This document shows, piece after piece, positions 18,568-28,080 of a stretch of 64,000 nt of DNA. Positions within the stretch are counted from its first letter, which is position 1. The number at the start of each line of letters is the position of its first letter. The stretch is from Oricola sp. (GTDB lineage: Bacteria; Pseudomonadota; Alphaproteobacteria; Rhizobiales; Rhizobiaceae), in NCBI RefSeq assembly GCF_022763245.1, contig NZ_JALEGV010000041.1, forward strand, positions 1-64,000. The letters are read 5' to 3'. The notes below the pieces were generated by a model. That model was not told the DNA's origin and did no database searches. It was given only the letters and a program-made list of their open reading frames with translations. The position numbers and the translations under genes are program-made.

Positions 18568-19544
18568 GATGCGGTCTCCGTTTGCCGGAGGATGAGACGG
18601 CCGCCCCGCTTGTCACCGCGTGCGTTCAGGGCCACCGCGAGGATGATCGCCGCGCCCGAAATCGCCATCTGCCAGAAGGGCGAGATGTTGATGACCGGCA
18701 GGGCGACATTGATGACGCCGAGGAACAGCGCCCCGAGCAATGCGCCGGCCACCGTCCCGACGCCGCCGGCGATCGAGATCCCGCCGATGACGCAGGCCGC
18801 GACGATGGTCAGTTCGTAGCCCTTGGCGACTTCCACAGATCCGATCACGTAGCGCGACACCCAGAGATAGCCGCAGAAGCCGGCCAGCATTCCCGAGATG
18901 CAGAAGGCGAGAAACGTCGTCCGGCCCACGTCGATGCCGGCATAGACCGAGGCGGTGGGGTTGATCCCGACGGCATAGATCGCCCGGCCGAGCGACGTAC
19001 GGGTCATCATCACGAAGAAGGCGGCCGCGATCACGATCGCATACCAGGTCAGAAGCGGCAGCCCGAGCACCTCGATGCGCGTATATTGCACGAAGCCAGT
19101 GCTCATCGCGTCGGCGTTCACCCACTTGCCGCCGGCGATCAGGAAGATGATGCCGCGGAAGATCGTCAGCGTCCCCAGCGTCACCACGATGGCGGGAATG
19201 CCGAGAAGCCAGACGAGCGCGCCGTTGAAGGCGCCGAGCAGAAGACCGCAGAGTGCGGCGATGACCATCAGCACGGGCACCGGGATCGCCGGATAGGCGG
19301 CGTTGATCAGAGCGACGATCATCCCGGTCAGGGCCAGGTTCGATGCCATGGACAGATCGATCGAGCGCGTCAGGATCACCGCCATCTGGCCGAGCGCCAG
19401 GATCATCAACATGGCCGTGTCGTTGAAAATGCCGGCGAGGTTCGCGGGCGATGCAAAGCCAGGCGAGCGGAAGTTCGTCGCGGCGATCATCGCCACGACG
19501 ATCACGGCGAGCCAGAATTCGCGGGTGCGCAATATGCCCTTCAT
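18564..19544 (-). CDS. rhaP: Rhamnose ABC transporter permease RhaP
   Basis: 326 residues, a second CUT2-type permease. [19 protein letters not shown] and [20 protein letters not shown] correspond to the conserved loops of its paralogue RhaQ. Two different permease genes with a single ATPase gene is the known arrangement of rhizobial rhamnose transporters. It overlaps rhaT and rhaQ by 4 bases each. Confidence 0.93.
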   Translation of the reverse strand: MKGILRTREFWLAVIVVAMIAATNFRSPGFASPANLAGIFNDTAMLMILALGQMAVILTRSIDLSMASNLALTGMIVALINAAYPAIPVPVLMVIAALCGLLLGAFNGALVWLLGIPAIVVTLGTLTIFRGIIFLIAGGKWVNADAMSTGFVQYTRIEVLGLPLLTWYAIVIAAAFFVMMTRTSLGRAIYAVGINPTASVYAGIDVGRTTFLAFCISGMLAGFCGYLWVSRYVIGSVEVAKGYELTIVAACVIGGISIAGGVGTVAGALLGALFLGVINVALPVINISPFWQMAISGAAIILAVALNARGDKRGGRLILRQTETAS

Positions 19545-21064
19545 GCGGCTTTCTCCGTGATGCCGGCGGCGGCGCGGACGAGCACTTCGGCTTTCAGGTC
19601 GTCATTGTTGTCGAGAACGGTGGCGATGCGCCCCTCGCGCATCACGACGATGCGGTCGCTCATGCCCATGATTTCCGGAAGTTCCGAGGAAATCATGATC
19701 ACCGCGAGACCCTGCGCCGCCAATTCGCTCATGAAGGCGTGCACCGCGGCCTTCGAGCCGATGTCGATGCCCTTGGTGGGCTCGTCGAGGATGATGACAC
19801 GCGGCTGGGTGGCCAGCCATTTGGCGATCACGACCTTCTGCTGGTTGCCGCCCGAAAGCGTGCCGGCATGCTGGCTGAGCGAAGCGGCGCGCAGATCGAG
19901 CCGGGTCGCATATTCCCGCGCCAGGGCGAATTCCTCCACAAGGCGCAGGAAGCCCCTGCGGTTCGAGGTCCGGTCGAGCGACGGCAGCGAAATGTTCTGG
20001 ACGATCGGCAGGTCGGTCACCACGCCCTGCTTGCCCCGTTCTTCGGGCACATAGACGATGCCCTTCTCGATCGCGTCCGCCGGGCCGCGGATGATCGCCA
20101 CCTCCCCGGAGATCCTGACGGCGCCCTTCGACGGCCGTGTGATCCCGAACAGCGCCTGCATCACTTCGCTGCGGCCCGCGCCGACAAGCCCGTAGAAACC
20201 GAGGATCTCGCCCTTGTGGAGCGAGAAATCGATGTCGGCGAACTCCGTCGGGTGGCAGTAGCCGCTCACCTTGAGGATTTCCTCGCCGATTGCGACCTGT
20301 GTCTTCGGGAAGACCTGATCGACCGATCGGCCGACCATCAGACGCACGATCTCGTCCTGGCTGGTGTCGCTGATCAGGCCCTTGCCGACCATCTCGCCGT
20401 CGCGGAACACGGTGTAGCGGTCGGCGATGCGATAGATCTCGTCGAATTTGTGCGAGATGAAGAGGATCGCCTTGCCGTTCTTCTTCAACAGGTCGATGAG
20501 GTCGAAAAGGTCCTGGATTTCCTTGAACGACAGGGCTGCCGTCGGTTCGTCCATGATGACGATGTCGGCATCCACCGACAGGGCTCGCGCCACCGCCACC
20601 AGGTGCTTGTTGGCGATGCTGAGATCCTTCAGCCGCTCGTCGGGTGCGATGTGGCCGGCGCCGATCTCGCCCAGCAGTTCGCGGGCCTTGTCGCGCATGG
20701 CGCGCCAGTCGACCGTCTTGAAGCGGGTCTTCGGCGCATGGCCGAGAAAGATGTTTTCGGCGACGCTCATCTCGTCGAACAGCACGGTCTCCTGGTGGAT
20801 CGCCGTGATGCCGCGCTGGAAGGCGGCATGCGGAGACGGAAGGCTGACCGCCTCGCCATTGACCGCGATCTCGCCCTCGTCCGGCTGGTAGATGCCCGTC
20901 ATCGTCTTGACCAACGTCGACTTGCCCGCGCCGTTCTCGCCGATCAGCGCGGTGACCTCGCCCGGATAGAGTTCCAGGGCCACCTTGTGCAGCGCGCGCA
21001 CGCCGGGAAACGTCTTCGTGATTCCGGATAGCGTGATGATGGGCTTGCTCATGGGCAGTGTCAT
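19541..21064 (-). CDS. rhaT: Rhamnose ABC transporter ATP-binding protein RhaT
   Basis: 507 residues counted from the ATG at 21064; an ATG at 21052 is equally plausible and neither has a strong ribosome site. It contains two fused ATPase modules as in RbsA: Walker A GENGAGKST near the N terminus with VDADIVIMDEPTAALS, and a second, degenerate module with GLVGAGRSE, LSGGNQQKVVIAKWL and VIILDEPTKGIDIG. It powers uptake of L-rhamnose with RhaP, RhaQ and the binding protein RhaS. Confidence 0.93.
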   Translation of the reverse strand: MTLPMSKPIITLSGITKTFPGVRALHKVALELYPGEVTALIGENGAGKSTLVKTMTGIYQPDEGEIAVNGEAVSLPSPHAAFQRGITAIHQETVLFDEMSVAENIFLGHAPKTRFKTVDWRAMRDKARELLGEIGAGHIAPDERLKDLSIANKHLVAVARALSVDADIVIMDEPTAALSFKEIQDLFDLIDLLKKNGKAILFISHKFDEIYRIADRYTVFRDGEMVGKGLISDTSQDEIVRLMVGRSVDQVFPKTQVAIGEEILKVSGYCHPTEFADIDFSLHKGEILGFYGLVGAGRSEVMQALFGITRPSKGAVRISGEVAIIRGPADAIEKGIVYVPEERGKQGVVTDLPIVQNISLPSLDRTSNRRGFLRLVEEFALAREYATRLDLRAASLSQHAGTLSGGNQQKVVIAKWLATQPRVIILDEPTKGIDIGSKAAVHAFMSELAAQGLAVIMISSELPEIMGMSDRIVVMREGRIATVLDNNDDLKAEVLVRAAAGITEKAA

Positions 21065-21200
21065 GGGAGCGTCGCTTCGTCGGTTTGCGGGTTCAGCTTC
21101 AAGCTGGCCGGGCGAATGCGCGGATGCGCCGGCGGACACGTGCCGGCGTCCGCAGAAACGACCGGCGGCACCGTGGCGCCGCCGGCAGGCTTGGGAGATC

Positions 21201-22190
21201 CTAGTAGATCTTGGAGAATTCCTCGATGTTCGACTTGTCGAACTGGAAGGGTGCGGCCATGGCGGCCGAGTTGGTGTCGTCGAGCGTGATCTCGCCGACC
21301 TTGCCGATGGAGAAGGTCGCGCCCGGCGCGGCTTCCTTGCCTTCGATCAGCTGGTGCGCCAGCTGGACGGCCGAGTAGCCGAGATCGATCGGGTTCCACA
21401 GCGCGACGGCCTGCGAGGCGCCATTGTCGATGAACTGCTTGAACTCGGACGGCAGTGCGAGGCCGGTCACGTTGATCTTGCCGATCAGGTCTTCGTCGGT
21501 CACCACCTGCGCGGCGGCGACGACGCCGACGGTCGTCGGTGCGATGATGGCGTCGAGATCGGGATAGGACGCGATCAGGCCCTTCGCCTCGTTGGTGCTC
21601 TTCACGGAATCATCGTCGCCATAGACGACGGAGACCAGATTGATGTTCGGGAACTTCTCCGGCATCACCTTCTTGGCGGCGTCGATCCAGGCGTTCTGGT
21701 TGGTTGCCGTCGAGGAGGCGGACAGGATCGCCACGTCACCGCCGTCCGGCAGGTAGTCGGCGGCGAGCTTGATGATCGTTTCACCGATCAGGTCGGTGTC
21801 GGACGGGTTGAGATGCAGCTGCCGGCCTTCCGCGGCGACGCCCGAATCCCACGACAGGACCTTGATGCCGCGCTGCATGGCCTTCTTCAGCGCCGGGACG
21901 AGCGCGTCCGGATCGTTGGCGGAGATCGCAATCGCATCGACATTCTGCGCGATCAGCGAATTGACGATCTCGATCTGGCCTTCGGCGGTCGCCGAGGTCG
22001 GGCCGGTATAGATGACTTCGATGCCGCCGATTTCGGCGGCCGCTTCTTCCGCGCCCTTGGCGGCGGCGTCGAAGAAGCCGTTTCCGAGCGTCTTGACGAC
22101 GAGGGCGATGCGCTCCTGCGCCATCGCCGGAGCCGCAAGCAGGGTCGCGGCGACTGCGGTGCTCAATGCGAGTGATTTCAACAGTTTCAT
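21201..22190 (-). CDS. rhaS: Rhamnose-binding periplasmic protein RhaS
   Basis: 329 residues. A signal peptide (MKLLKSLALSTAVAATLLAAPAMA, then AQE at about 23-26) precedes a ribose-binding-protein-like fold: RIALVVKTLGNGFFDAAAKG, GGIEVIYTGPTSATAEGQIE and ANDPDALVPALKKAMQRGIK. It captures rhamnose for RhaPQT. The 136-base gap after it may hold a structure limiting readthrough, common after binding-protein genes, but I see no clear hairpin there. Confidence 0.92.
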   Translation of the reverse strand: MKLLKSLALSTAVAATLLAAPAMAQERIALVVKTLGNGFFDAAAKGAEEAAAEIGGIEVIYTGPTSATAEGQIEIVNSLIAQNVDAIAISANDPDALVPALKKAMQRGIKVLSWDSGVAAEGRQLHLNPSDTDLIGETIIKLAADYLPDGGDVAILSASSTATNQNAWIDAAKKVMPEKFPNINLVSVVYGDDDSVKSTNEAKGLIASYPDLDAIIAPTTVGVVAAAQVVTDEDLIGKINVTGLALPSEFKQFIDNGASQAVALWNPIDLGYSAVQLAHQLIEGKEAAPGATFSIGKVGEITLDDTNSAAMAAPFQFDKSNIEEFSKIY

Positions 22191-22227
22191 TGTGGGTTCC
22201 TCCCGTTCAGATTTTCCTCTCGTGGCA

Positions 22228-23031
22228 TCAGGCCACGGAGGAGGACTGCTGACTTGCAGCTCTATCCGCGACGATGAGACCGACGCCGGCTTGCTCCAGC
22301 ATCTGGCGGTCTTCGTCGCGAATTCCGTTGTCGGTAATGACCGTGGTGATCCGCTCCAGCGGGCAAAGGATCAGGCTGGAGCGCTTCTTGAATTTCGAGG
22401 AGTCGACCAGCACCACCAGTTCGTCGGCCTGGTCGATCAGCTTCTGCTCCGCCTGGATAAGCAGCGGATCCGCTTCCATCAGCCCGAGATGGCCGAGGCC
22501 TTGGGCGCCCATGAACATGCGCTTGGCGTAGAAGTTGCGCGTCACGTCATTGTCGAAGGGGCTGAGGATGATGTTCTGCTCGCGATAGATCGCGCCGCCC
22601 GAGAGCATGATCGTGTTCTTCGAATGCTTCAGCAGGTGCTCGGCGATCGGAAACGAGTTGGTGAAGACCTGGCAGCGTTTGGTGGCCAGCGGATGCACCA
22701 TCTGGAACGTCGTCGTGCCGCCATTGATGATGATCGGGTCGCCGTCCTCGCACAATTCGACCGCCTTGAGCGCGATCGCGCGCTTTTGAGCGATGTTGAT
22801 CGTTTCGTTGACGCTGAAGGGGCGGCCCGCGAGACCGACGAATTGCGGAGGGCTGATGGATTCCGCGCCGCCGCGAACCCGGCGAAGCTTCTTCTGCACA
22901 TGCAACGTCGCAATGTCCCTGCGGATCGTCGCTTCCGACGAATCCGTCAGTTCCACCATCTCCTGCACGGTCACGACAGGCTTTTCCTGGACCGCCGACA
23001 GAATGATGCGATGACGTTCTTTCTCGTGCAT
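22228..23031 (-). CDS. rhaR: DeoR-family repressor of the rhamnose genes
   Basis: 267 residues from the ATG at 23031, chosen because GGGAGG lies 6 bases before it; a start 48 bases upstream has no site. VTVQEMVELTDSSEATIRRDIATL is the N-terminal DeoR helix-turn-helix, and the C-terminal half (IINGGTTTFQMV, FTNSFPIAEHL, VLVDSSKF) is the sugar-phosphate sensor domain. It faces rhaD across a divergent region containing a large palindrome, its probable binding site. Confidence 0.92.
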   Translation of the reverse strand: MHEKERHRIILSAVQEKPVVTVQEMVELTDSSEATIRRDIATLHVQKKLRRVRGGAESISPPQFVGLAGRPFSVNETINIAQKRAIALKAVELCEDGDPIIINGGTTTFQMVHPLATKRCQVFTNSFPIAEHLLKHSKNTIMLSGGAIYREQNIILSPFDNDVTRNFYAKRMFMGAQGLGHLGLMEADPLLIQAEQKLIDQADELVVLVDSSKFKKRSSLILCPLERITTVITDNGIRDEDRQMLEQAGVGLIVADRAASQQSSSVA

Positions 23032-23074
23032 GAATTTCCTCCCTTGCAAAACACTTCCACCGAAAACGCGCAGT

Positions 23075-23145
23075 GTCAATCATAAACGATCAAAAAACGT
23101 CATATTGCAGCGCAATATGATTGATCTTGATCGTTTATGATTGAC
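23075..23145. promoter_or_regulatory. Nested palindromes in the divergent rhaR/rhaD control region
   Basis: GTCAATCATAAACGATCAA (23075-23093) has an exact reverse complement at 23127-23145: 19-base perfect arms. Inside them lies a second perfect inverted repeat with 9-base arms (23100-23108 and 23112-23120, core CATATTGC-AGC-GCAATATG). The region sits between rhaR (start 23031) and rhaD (start 23214) and is clearly AT-richer than its surroundings. The outer pair is the best candidate for RhaR binding; the inner one may bind a second factor or another RhaR dimer. Confidence 0.8.
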
Positions 23146-23213
23146 TTTCAGGCGACGCTGGCGCATCGATAAGGAAGTCTACATACCGCCGAAGTGCGCA
23201 TGGGAGGAGCGTC

Positions 23214-25316
23214 ATGCTGAACAAACAGGCCGGCTCACGGCTGGAAAACCTGTGGGACAAGGACAAGGCCGCCGGCATGAGCGAGTCCGAGCTCCTGCTC
23301 TATCGCTCCAATCTTCTCGGCTCCGACAAGCGCGTCACCAACTATGGCGGCGGCAACACCTCCGCGAAGGTCATGGAAAAGGACCCGCTGACCGGCGACA
23401 TGGTCGAAGTACTCTGGGTCAAGGGATCCGGCGGCGATGTCGGCACCATCAAGATGGACGGTTTCGCCACCCTCTACATGGACAAGTTGAACGCCCTGAA
23501 GGGCCTCTATCGCGGCGTCGAGTTCGAAGACGAGATGGTGGGCTACCTGCCCCACTGCACCTTCAACCTCAATGCGCGCGCGGCCTCCATCGACACGCCG
23601 CTGCATGCCTATGTGCCCAGGAAGCATGTTGACCACATGCATCCCGATGCGATCATCGCCATCGCCGCATCCGAGAACTCCAGGGACCTGACGCAGAAGA
23701 TCTTCGGCGGCCAAATCGGCTGGCTGCCCTGGAAACGGCCCGGCTATGAACTCGGCCTGTGGCTGGAGACGTTCTGCCTGGAGAACCCCGAGGCCAAGGG
23801 CGTCGTCCTGGAAAGCCATGGCCTGTTCACCTGGGCCGACACGGCGGAGGACTGCTACGATCTGACGATCGACGTCATCAACCGGGCGATTGAATGGTTC
23901 GAGGGCGAGACGGCCGGCAAGACGGTCTTCGGCGGCCAGAAACACACGCCGCTCGACCCCGCCGAACGCCGCCGCGTCGCCGCCGCGCTCATGCCCGCCA
24001 TTCGCGGCATGATCTCCGAACAGGTCCGCATGGTCGGCCACTTCGACGATTCGGATGCCGTTCTCCAGTTCGTCTCCTCGCAGGACATGCAGCCGCTGGC
24101 CGCGCTCGGCACCAGCTGTCCCGACCACTTCCTGCGCACCAAGATCCGCCCGCTGGTCGTCGAATTCGACCCTGCCAATCCCGACATCGACGCCACGCTC
24201 GAAAAACTCGCCGGCATGGTCGCCGCCTATCGCGACGACTACGCGGCCTATTACGAGCGCTGCAGGCACGATGACAGCCCGGCCATGCGCGACCCCAACG
24301 CGGTCGTCTATCTGGTCCCGGGCGTCGGCATGATCACCTTCGCCAAGGACAAGGCCACCGCGCGCATATCCGGCGAGTTCTACACCAACGCCATCAACGT
24401 CATGCGCGGCGCCTCCACCGTGTCGACCTATGTCGGCCTTCCTGAACAGGAAGCCTTCGACATCGAGTACTGGCTGCTCGAAGAGGCGAAGCTGCAGCGC
24501 ATGCCGAAGCCGAAAAGCCTGGCTGGCCGCATCGCGATCGTGACCGGAGGCGCCGGAGGCATCGGTTCTGCGACGGCGGAGCGCTTGCTGTCGGAAGGCG
24601 CCTGCGTGGTCCTCGCCGACATCGATGCGGATGCGCTCGACCGGACCCGCGACAACCTTGCCGCACGCTACTCGAAGGACGTCGTCCGTTCCGTCCTGAT
24701 GAACGTCACGGAGGAAGAGGCCGTCTTCGACGCCTATGCCGACATGGCCGTCGAGTTCGGCGGCGTTGACATCGTCGTCTCCAACGCCGGCATCGCCTCC
24801 TCCGCGCCGGTCGAGGAGACGACGCTCGACCTCTGGAACCGCAACATGTCGATCCTGTCGACCGGCTATTTCCTGGTCGCACGCGAAGCCTTCAAGATGC
24901 TGAAGGCGCAGGACATCGGCGGCTCGATCGTCTTCATCGGCTCCAAGAACGCGCTCGCCGCCTCGCCCGGCGCGTCGGCCTATTGCACCGCCAAGGCGTC
25001 CGAACTTCATCTCGCCCGCTGCCTGGCGCTCGAAGGCGCGCCGCATGGCATACGCGTCAATGTCGTCAATCCCGACGCTGTGCTGCGCGGCTCGAAGATC
25101 TGGTCGGGCGAATGGCTGGACCAGCGCGCCTCGACCTACGGCACCGACAAGGAGGGGCTCGAGGAGATGTACCGCCAGCGCTCGCTGCTGAAGCGCTCCG
25201 TCCTGCCCGAGGACATCGCCGAGGCGACCTATTTCTTCGCGTCCGAAGCCTCGTCCAAATCGACCGGCAACATCGTCAATGTCGATGCCGGCAACGTGCA
25301 GGCATTCACGCGCTAG
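23214..25316 (+). CDS. rhaD: Bifunctional rhamnulose-1-phosphate aldolase / lactaldehyde dehydrogenase
   Basis: 700 residues. The N-terminal class II aldolase domain (about 1-430) has GGGNTSAKV, the zinc ligands in VDHMHPD (His 141 and 143) and the later LESHGLF His. The C-terminal domain (about 437-700) is a short-chain dehydrogenase with TGGAGGIG, SNAGIA and YCTAK. It cleaves L-rhamnulose 1-phosphate to dihydroxyacetone phosphate and L-lactaldehyde and oxidises the latter. This fused form is the rhizobial/Bacillus type. GGGAGGAGCGTC precedes the ATG. It is the first gene of the rhaDI operon. Confidence 0.94.
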   Translation: MLNKQAGSRLENLWDKDKAAGMSESELLLYRSNLLGSDKRVTNYGGGNTSAKVMEKDPLTGDMVEVLWVKGSGGDVGTIKMDGFATLYMDKLNALKGLYRGVEFEDEMVGYLPHCTFNLNARAASIDTPLHAYVPRKHVDHMHPDAIIAIAASENSRDLTQKIFGGQIGWLPWKRPGYELGLWLETFCLENPEAKGVVLESHGLFTWADTAEDCYDLTIDVINRAIEWFEGETAGKTVFGGQKHTPLDPAERRRVAAALMPAIRGMISEQVRMVGHFDDSDAVLQFVSSQDMQPLAALGTSCPDHFLRTKIRPLVVEFDPANPDIDATLEKLAGMVAAYRDDYAAYYERCRHDDSPAMRDPNAVVYLVPGVGMITFAKDKATARISGEFYTNAINVMRGASTVSTYVGLPEQEAFDIEYWLLEEAKLQRMPKPKSLAGRIAIVTGGAGGIGSATAERLLSEGACVVLADIDADALDRTRDNLAARYSKDVVRSVLMNVTEEEAVFDAYADMAVEFGGVDIVVSNAGIASSAPVEETTLDLWNRNMSILSTGYFLVAREAFKMLKAQDIGGSIVFIGSKNALAASPGASAYCTAKASELHLARCLALEGAPHGIRVNVVNPDAVLRGSKIWSGEWLDQRASTYGTDKEGLEEMYRQRSLLKRSVLPEDIAEATYFFASEASSKSTGNIVNVDAGNVQAFTR

Positions 25317-25368
25317 CAGGCCATGTGGCGCGGCGACGGCACGGCCGACCGTCGCGCAGGGAGGAACC

Positions 25369-26649
25369 ATGATCGAAGAATCCGTCATCGCGCAAGCGAA
25401 TGAGAAGGCTCTTGCCGGCCTGCGCGCCGATTACGACGCCCTTGGCGAAAACCTGTCGCGGCGCGGCATCGACATCGACGCCGTCAAGGCGAAGGTCGGC
25501 GCCTATGGCGTGGCGATCCCGTCCTGGGGCGTCGGCACCGGCGGAACCCGCTTCGCGCGCTTCCCCGGCGGCGGAGAGCCCCGCGACATTTTCGACAAGA
25601 TGGACGACTGCGCCATCATCCACCAATTGACCGGCGCGACGCCGTCGGTGTCGCTGCACATCCCCTGGGACAAGGCCGATCCGGCGGCGCTCAAGGCCAA
25701 AGCCGAGGAGACGGGCCTGTCCTTCGACGCGATGAATTCCAACACCTTCCAGGACCAGCCCGGCCAGGCCCGATCCTACAAGTTCGGCTCGCTCTCCCAC
25801 ACCGATGCGGCGACCCGCCAGCAGGCGATCGACCACAACATCGAATGCATCGAGCTCGGCAAGGCGATCGGTTCGAAGGCTCTGACGGTCTGGATCGGCG
25901 ACGGCTCCAATTTCCCCGGTCAGGCGAACTTCACGCGCCAGTTCGAGCGCTATCTCGACGCAATGAAAAGCGTCTATGCCGCCTTGCCCGCCGATTGGCG
26001 GATCTTCACCGAGCACAAGATGTACGAGCCGGCCTTCTACTCGACCGTCGTGCAGGACTGGGGCACCAACTACCTGATCGCGACCGAGCTTGGCCCGCAG
26101 GCCTTCTGCCTCGTCGATCTCGGCCACCATGCGCCCAATGTGAACATCGAGATGATCGTCGCCCGCCTGATCCAGTTCGGAAAGCTCGGCGGCTTCCACT
26201 TCAACGATTCCAAATATGGCGACGACGACCTCGATACCGGCTCGATCGACCCCTACCGCCTGTTCCTAGTCTTCAACGAACTGGTCGATGCCGAAAACCG
26301 AAAGCCGGCCGGCTTCGATCCTGGGCATATGCTCGATCAGTCGCACAATGTCACCGATCCGATCGAGAGCCTGATGGTCTCTGCGATGGAGGTGCAGCGC
26401 GCCCATGCCCAGGCACTGCTGGTGGACCGTGAGGCGCTCGAGGCCCACCAGGAGGAAAACGATGCGTTGATGGCGACCACGACGCTCAAGAAGGCGTTTC
26501 GTACCGACGTCGAACCGATCCTCGCCATGGCGCGTCTGGAAAAGGGTGCTTCTGTCGGCCCGGTGGCTGCCTATCGGTCCTCCGGCTATCGCGGCATGGT
26601 GGCGACCCAACGCCCCGCCGCGTCGGGAGCCGGCGGCGGTATCGTGTAA
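25369..26649 (+). CDS. rhaI: L-rhamnose isomerase
   Basis: 426 residues from the ATG at 25369 with GGGAGGAACC just before it. TIM-barrel xylose-isomerase-like sequence shows the metal-site segments ALTVWIGDGSNFPG, FTEHKMYEPAFY, CLVDLGHHAPN and GGFHFNDSKYGDDDL. It belongs to the Pseudomonas/rhizobial type of L-rhamnose isomerase rather than the E. coli RhaA type. It converts L-rhamnose to L-rhamnulose and follows rhaD by 52 bases. Confidence 0.93.
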   Translation: MIEESVIAQANEKALAGLRADYDALGENLSRRGIDIDAVKAKVGAYGVAIPSWGVGTGGTRFARFPGGGEPRDIFDKMDDCAIIHQLTGATPSVSLHIPWDKADPAALKAKAEETGLSFDAMNSNTFQDQPGQARSYKFGSLSHTDAATRQQAIDHNIECIELGKAIGSKALTVWIGDGSNFPGQANFTRQFERYLDAMKSVYAALPADWRIFTEHKMYEPAFYSTVVQDWGTNYLIATELGPQAFCLVDLGHHAPNVNIEMIVARLIQFGKLGGFHFNDSKYGDDDLDTGSIDPYRLFLVFNELVDAENRKPAGFDPGHMLDQSHNVTDPIESLMVSAMEVQRAHAQALLVDREALEAHQEENDALMATTTLKKAFRTDVEPILAMARLEKGASVGPVAAYRSSGYRGMVATQRPAASGAGGGIV

Positions 26650-26711
26650 CGCCGCGCCGACAGGCCCGAACGATCCCGGCAAGTCCGAGAATCTCAACTT
26701 GCGTCAATTTT

Positions 26712-26726
26712 CGGATGGCGCATCCG
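26712..26726. repeat. Short inverted repeat between rhaI and benE
   Basis: CGGATG (26712-26717) and CATCCG (26721-26726) pair around GCG, flanked by TTTT on the left and a GCGCGAAAA tract on the right that could extend the stem. It is 63 bases past the rhaI stop and could end that transcript or serve as a binding site ahead of the BenE gene. No U-rich tail is seen. The remaining 26650-26831 gap holds no gene. Confidence 0.35.
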
Positions 26727-26831
26727 CGCGAAAACACGCGTAAGGACTCAGACGATTGAAACCAGCCATGGCTGTTCCGTTGCCCTCACGGGGCGCACGG
26801 ACGGGCGTCGCGACGGCATGGACGGATCGAC

Positions 26832-28052
26832 ATGAGCCAGCGCATTTTCGAACCCGGACCGGGCATGGCGGAAGGCCTGCGTCACCTTCCAGGCCACCTC
26901 AACATGAACACGGTTTCCGCCGGGCTGGTGGCCGCGATCTTCGGCTGTTCGGGCCCGGCACTCATCGTGCTGGACGGCGCCAACAAGGCCGCGCTCAGCG
27001 AAGGCCAGTCGGTCGCCTGGCTTCTCAGCATCTATGGCATCGGCGGGCTCATCGGCGTTGTCCTCGCCCTGCATTACAGGCAGCCGATCAACGGAGCTTA
27101 TTCCATACCGGGCGCTGCGCTGGTCGCAGGATCGCTCTCTGCCTTTCCCTTCGAACAGGCGGTCGGCGCCTTCGTCATGTCCGGCCTGCTCGTCTTTCTG
27201 ATCGGTGCGACGGGCCTGATCGGGCGGATCATGCGCTGGTTGCCAATGCCGGTCGTCATGGCCATGATCGCCGGCGCGTTGATGCGCTTCGCGGTGGCGA
27301 CCCTTGGCGCGATCGAAGCCGCTCCGTGGATCGCCGGCGCCGGCATTGTCGGCTTCTTCCTCGCCATGCGCGTTCCGATCGGGGTCCCGCCGGTCCTCGC
27401 AGCGTTGGTCGCCGGCCTCGTGGCGACGCTGGCGACGGGGTCCGCGAGCATCGATCTGGCAGCGGTGAGCTACGTCCTGCCCACCTTCACCGCACCCGTA
27501 TTCGATCTGGACGCGTTTCTTGCCATTTCCGTTCCGCTCGCCCTTCTTGTGATCGGCGCGGAAAACGCCCAGGCGACGGGCGTGCTTATGGCCGAGGGCT
27601 ATCGTCCGCCGGTCAACGTCATGACACTGGTTTCCGGCATTGGCGGGGTCGTCGCCGGGCTGCTCGGCGGTCACAACGCCAACATAGCCGGTCCGATGAC
27701 AGCGATCTGCTCGTCGGAACAGGCCGGAGAAGACCGGCAGGGCCGCTATGCCGCGACCGTGGTCAACGGCGTCCTCTTTGCCGGCTTCGGTCTCGCGGCA
27801 GGCAGCGCGGTGCCCCTGATGATGGCGCTCCCCAAGGCGCTGATCGCGACCGTCGCGGGTCTGGCGATGATCGGCGTGCTGCAGACCGCGTTCCAGGGCG
27901 CCTTCTCGAAGGATGCCGGGCACCAGACAGGCGCGCTGGTGGCGCTCGTCGTCGCCCTGTCGAACATAACCCTGTTCGGAATCAGCGCGCCATTCTGGTC
28001 GCTTGCCGCCGGCAGCCTGATCTCGGTCCTCGTGGATCGGAAGGCTGAGTAG
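26832..28052 (+). CDS. benE: BenE-family benzoate/proton symporter
   Basis: 406 residues with roughly twelve hydrophobic segments. AAIFGCSGPALIVL, GAYSIPGAALVAG, VGGLLGGHNANIAGPMTAICSS-type sequence near residues 275-300 and the long C-terminal helices match the BenE family of inner-membrane benzoate carriers. The convergent CoA ligase gene (28081-29580), only 28 bases beyond its stop, resembles benzoate-type ligases, so import followed by CoA activation of an aromatic acid is possible. The substrate is inferred from family only. Confidence 0.8.
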   Translation: MSQRIFEPGPGMAEGLRHLPGHLNMNTVSAGLVAAIFGCSGPALIVLDGANKAALSEGQSVAWLLSIYGIGGLIGVVLALHYRQPINGAYSIPGAALVAGSLSAFPFEQAVGAFVMSGLLVFLIGATGLIGRIMRWLPMPVVMAMIAGALMRFAVATLGAIEAAPWIAGAGIVGFFLAMRVPIGVPPVLAALVAGLVATLATGSASIDLAAVSYVLPTFTAPVFDLDAFLAISVPLALLVIGAENAQATGVLMAEGYRPPVNVMTLVSGIGGVVAGLLGGHNANIAGPMTAICSSEQAGEDRQGRYAATVVNGVLFAGFGLAAGSAVPLMMALPKALIATVAGLAMIGVLQTAFQGAFSKDAGHQTGALVALVVALSNITLFGISAPFWSLAAGSLISVLVDRKAE

Positions 28053-28080
28053 CGTCACGCGGCGCTAAGTCCTCTCGGTC

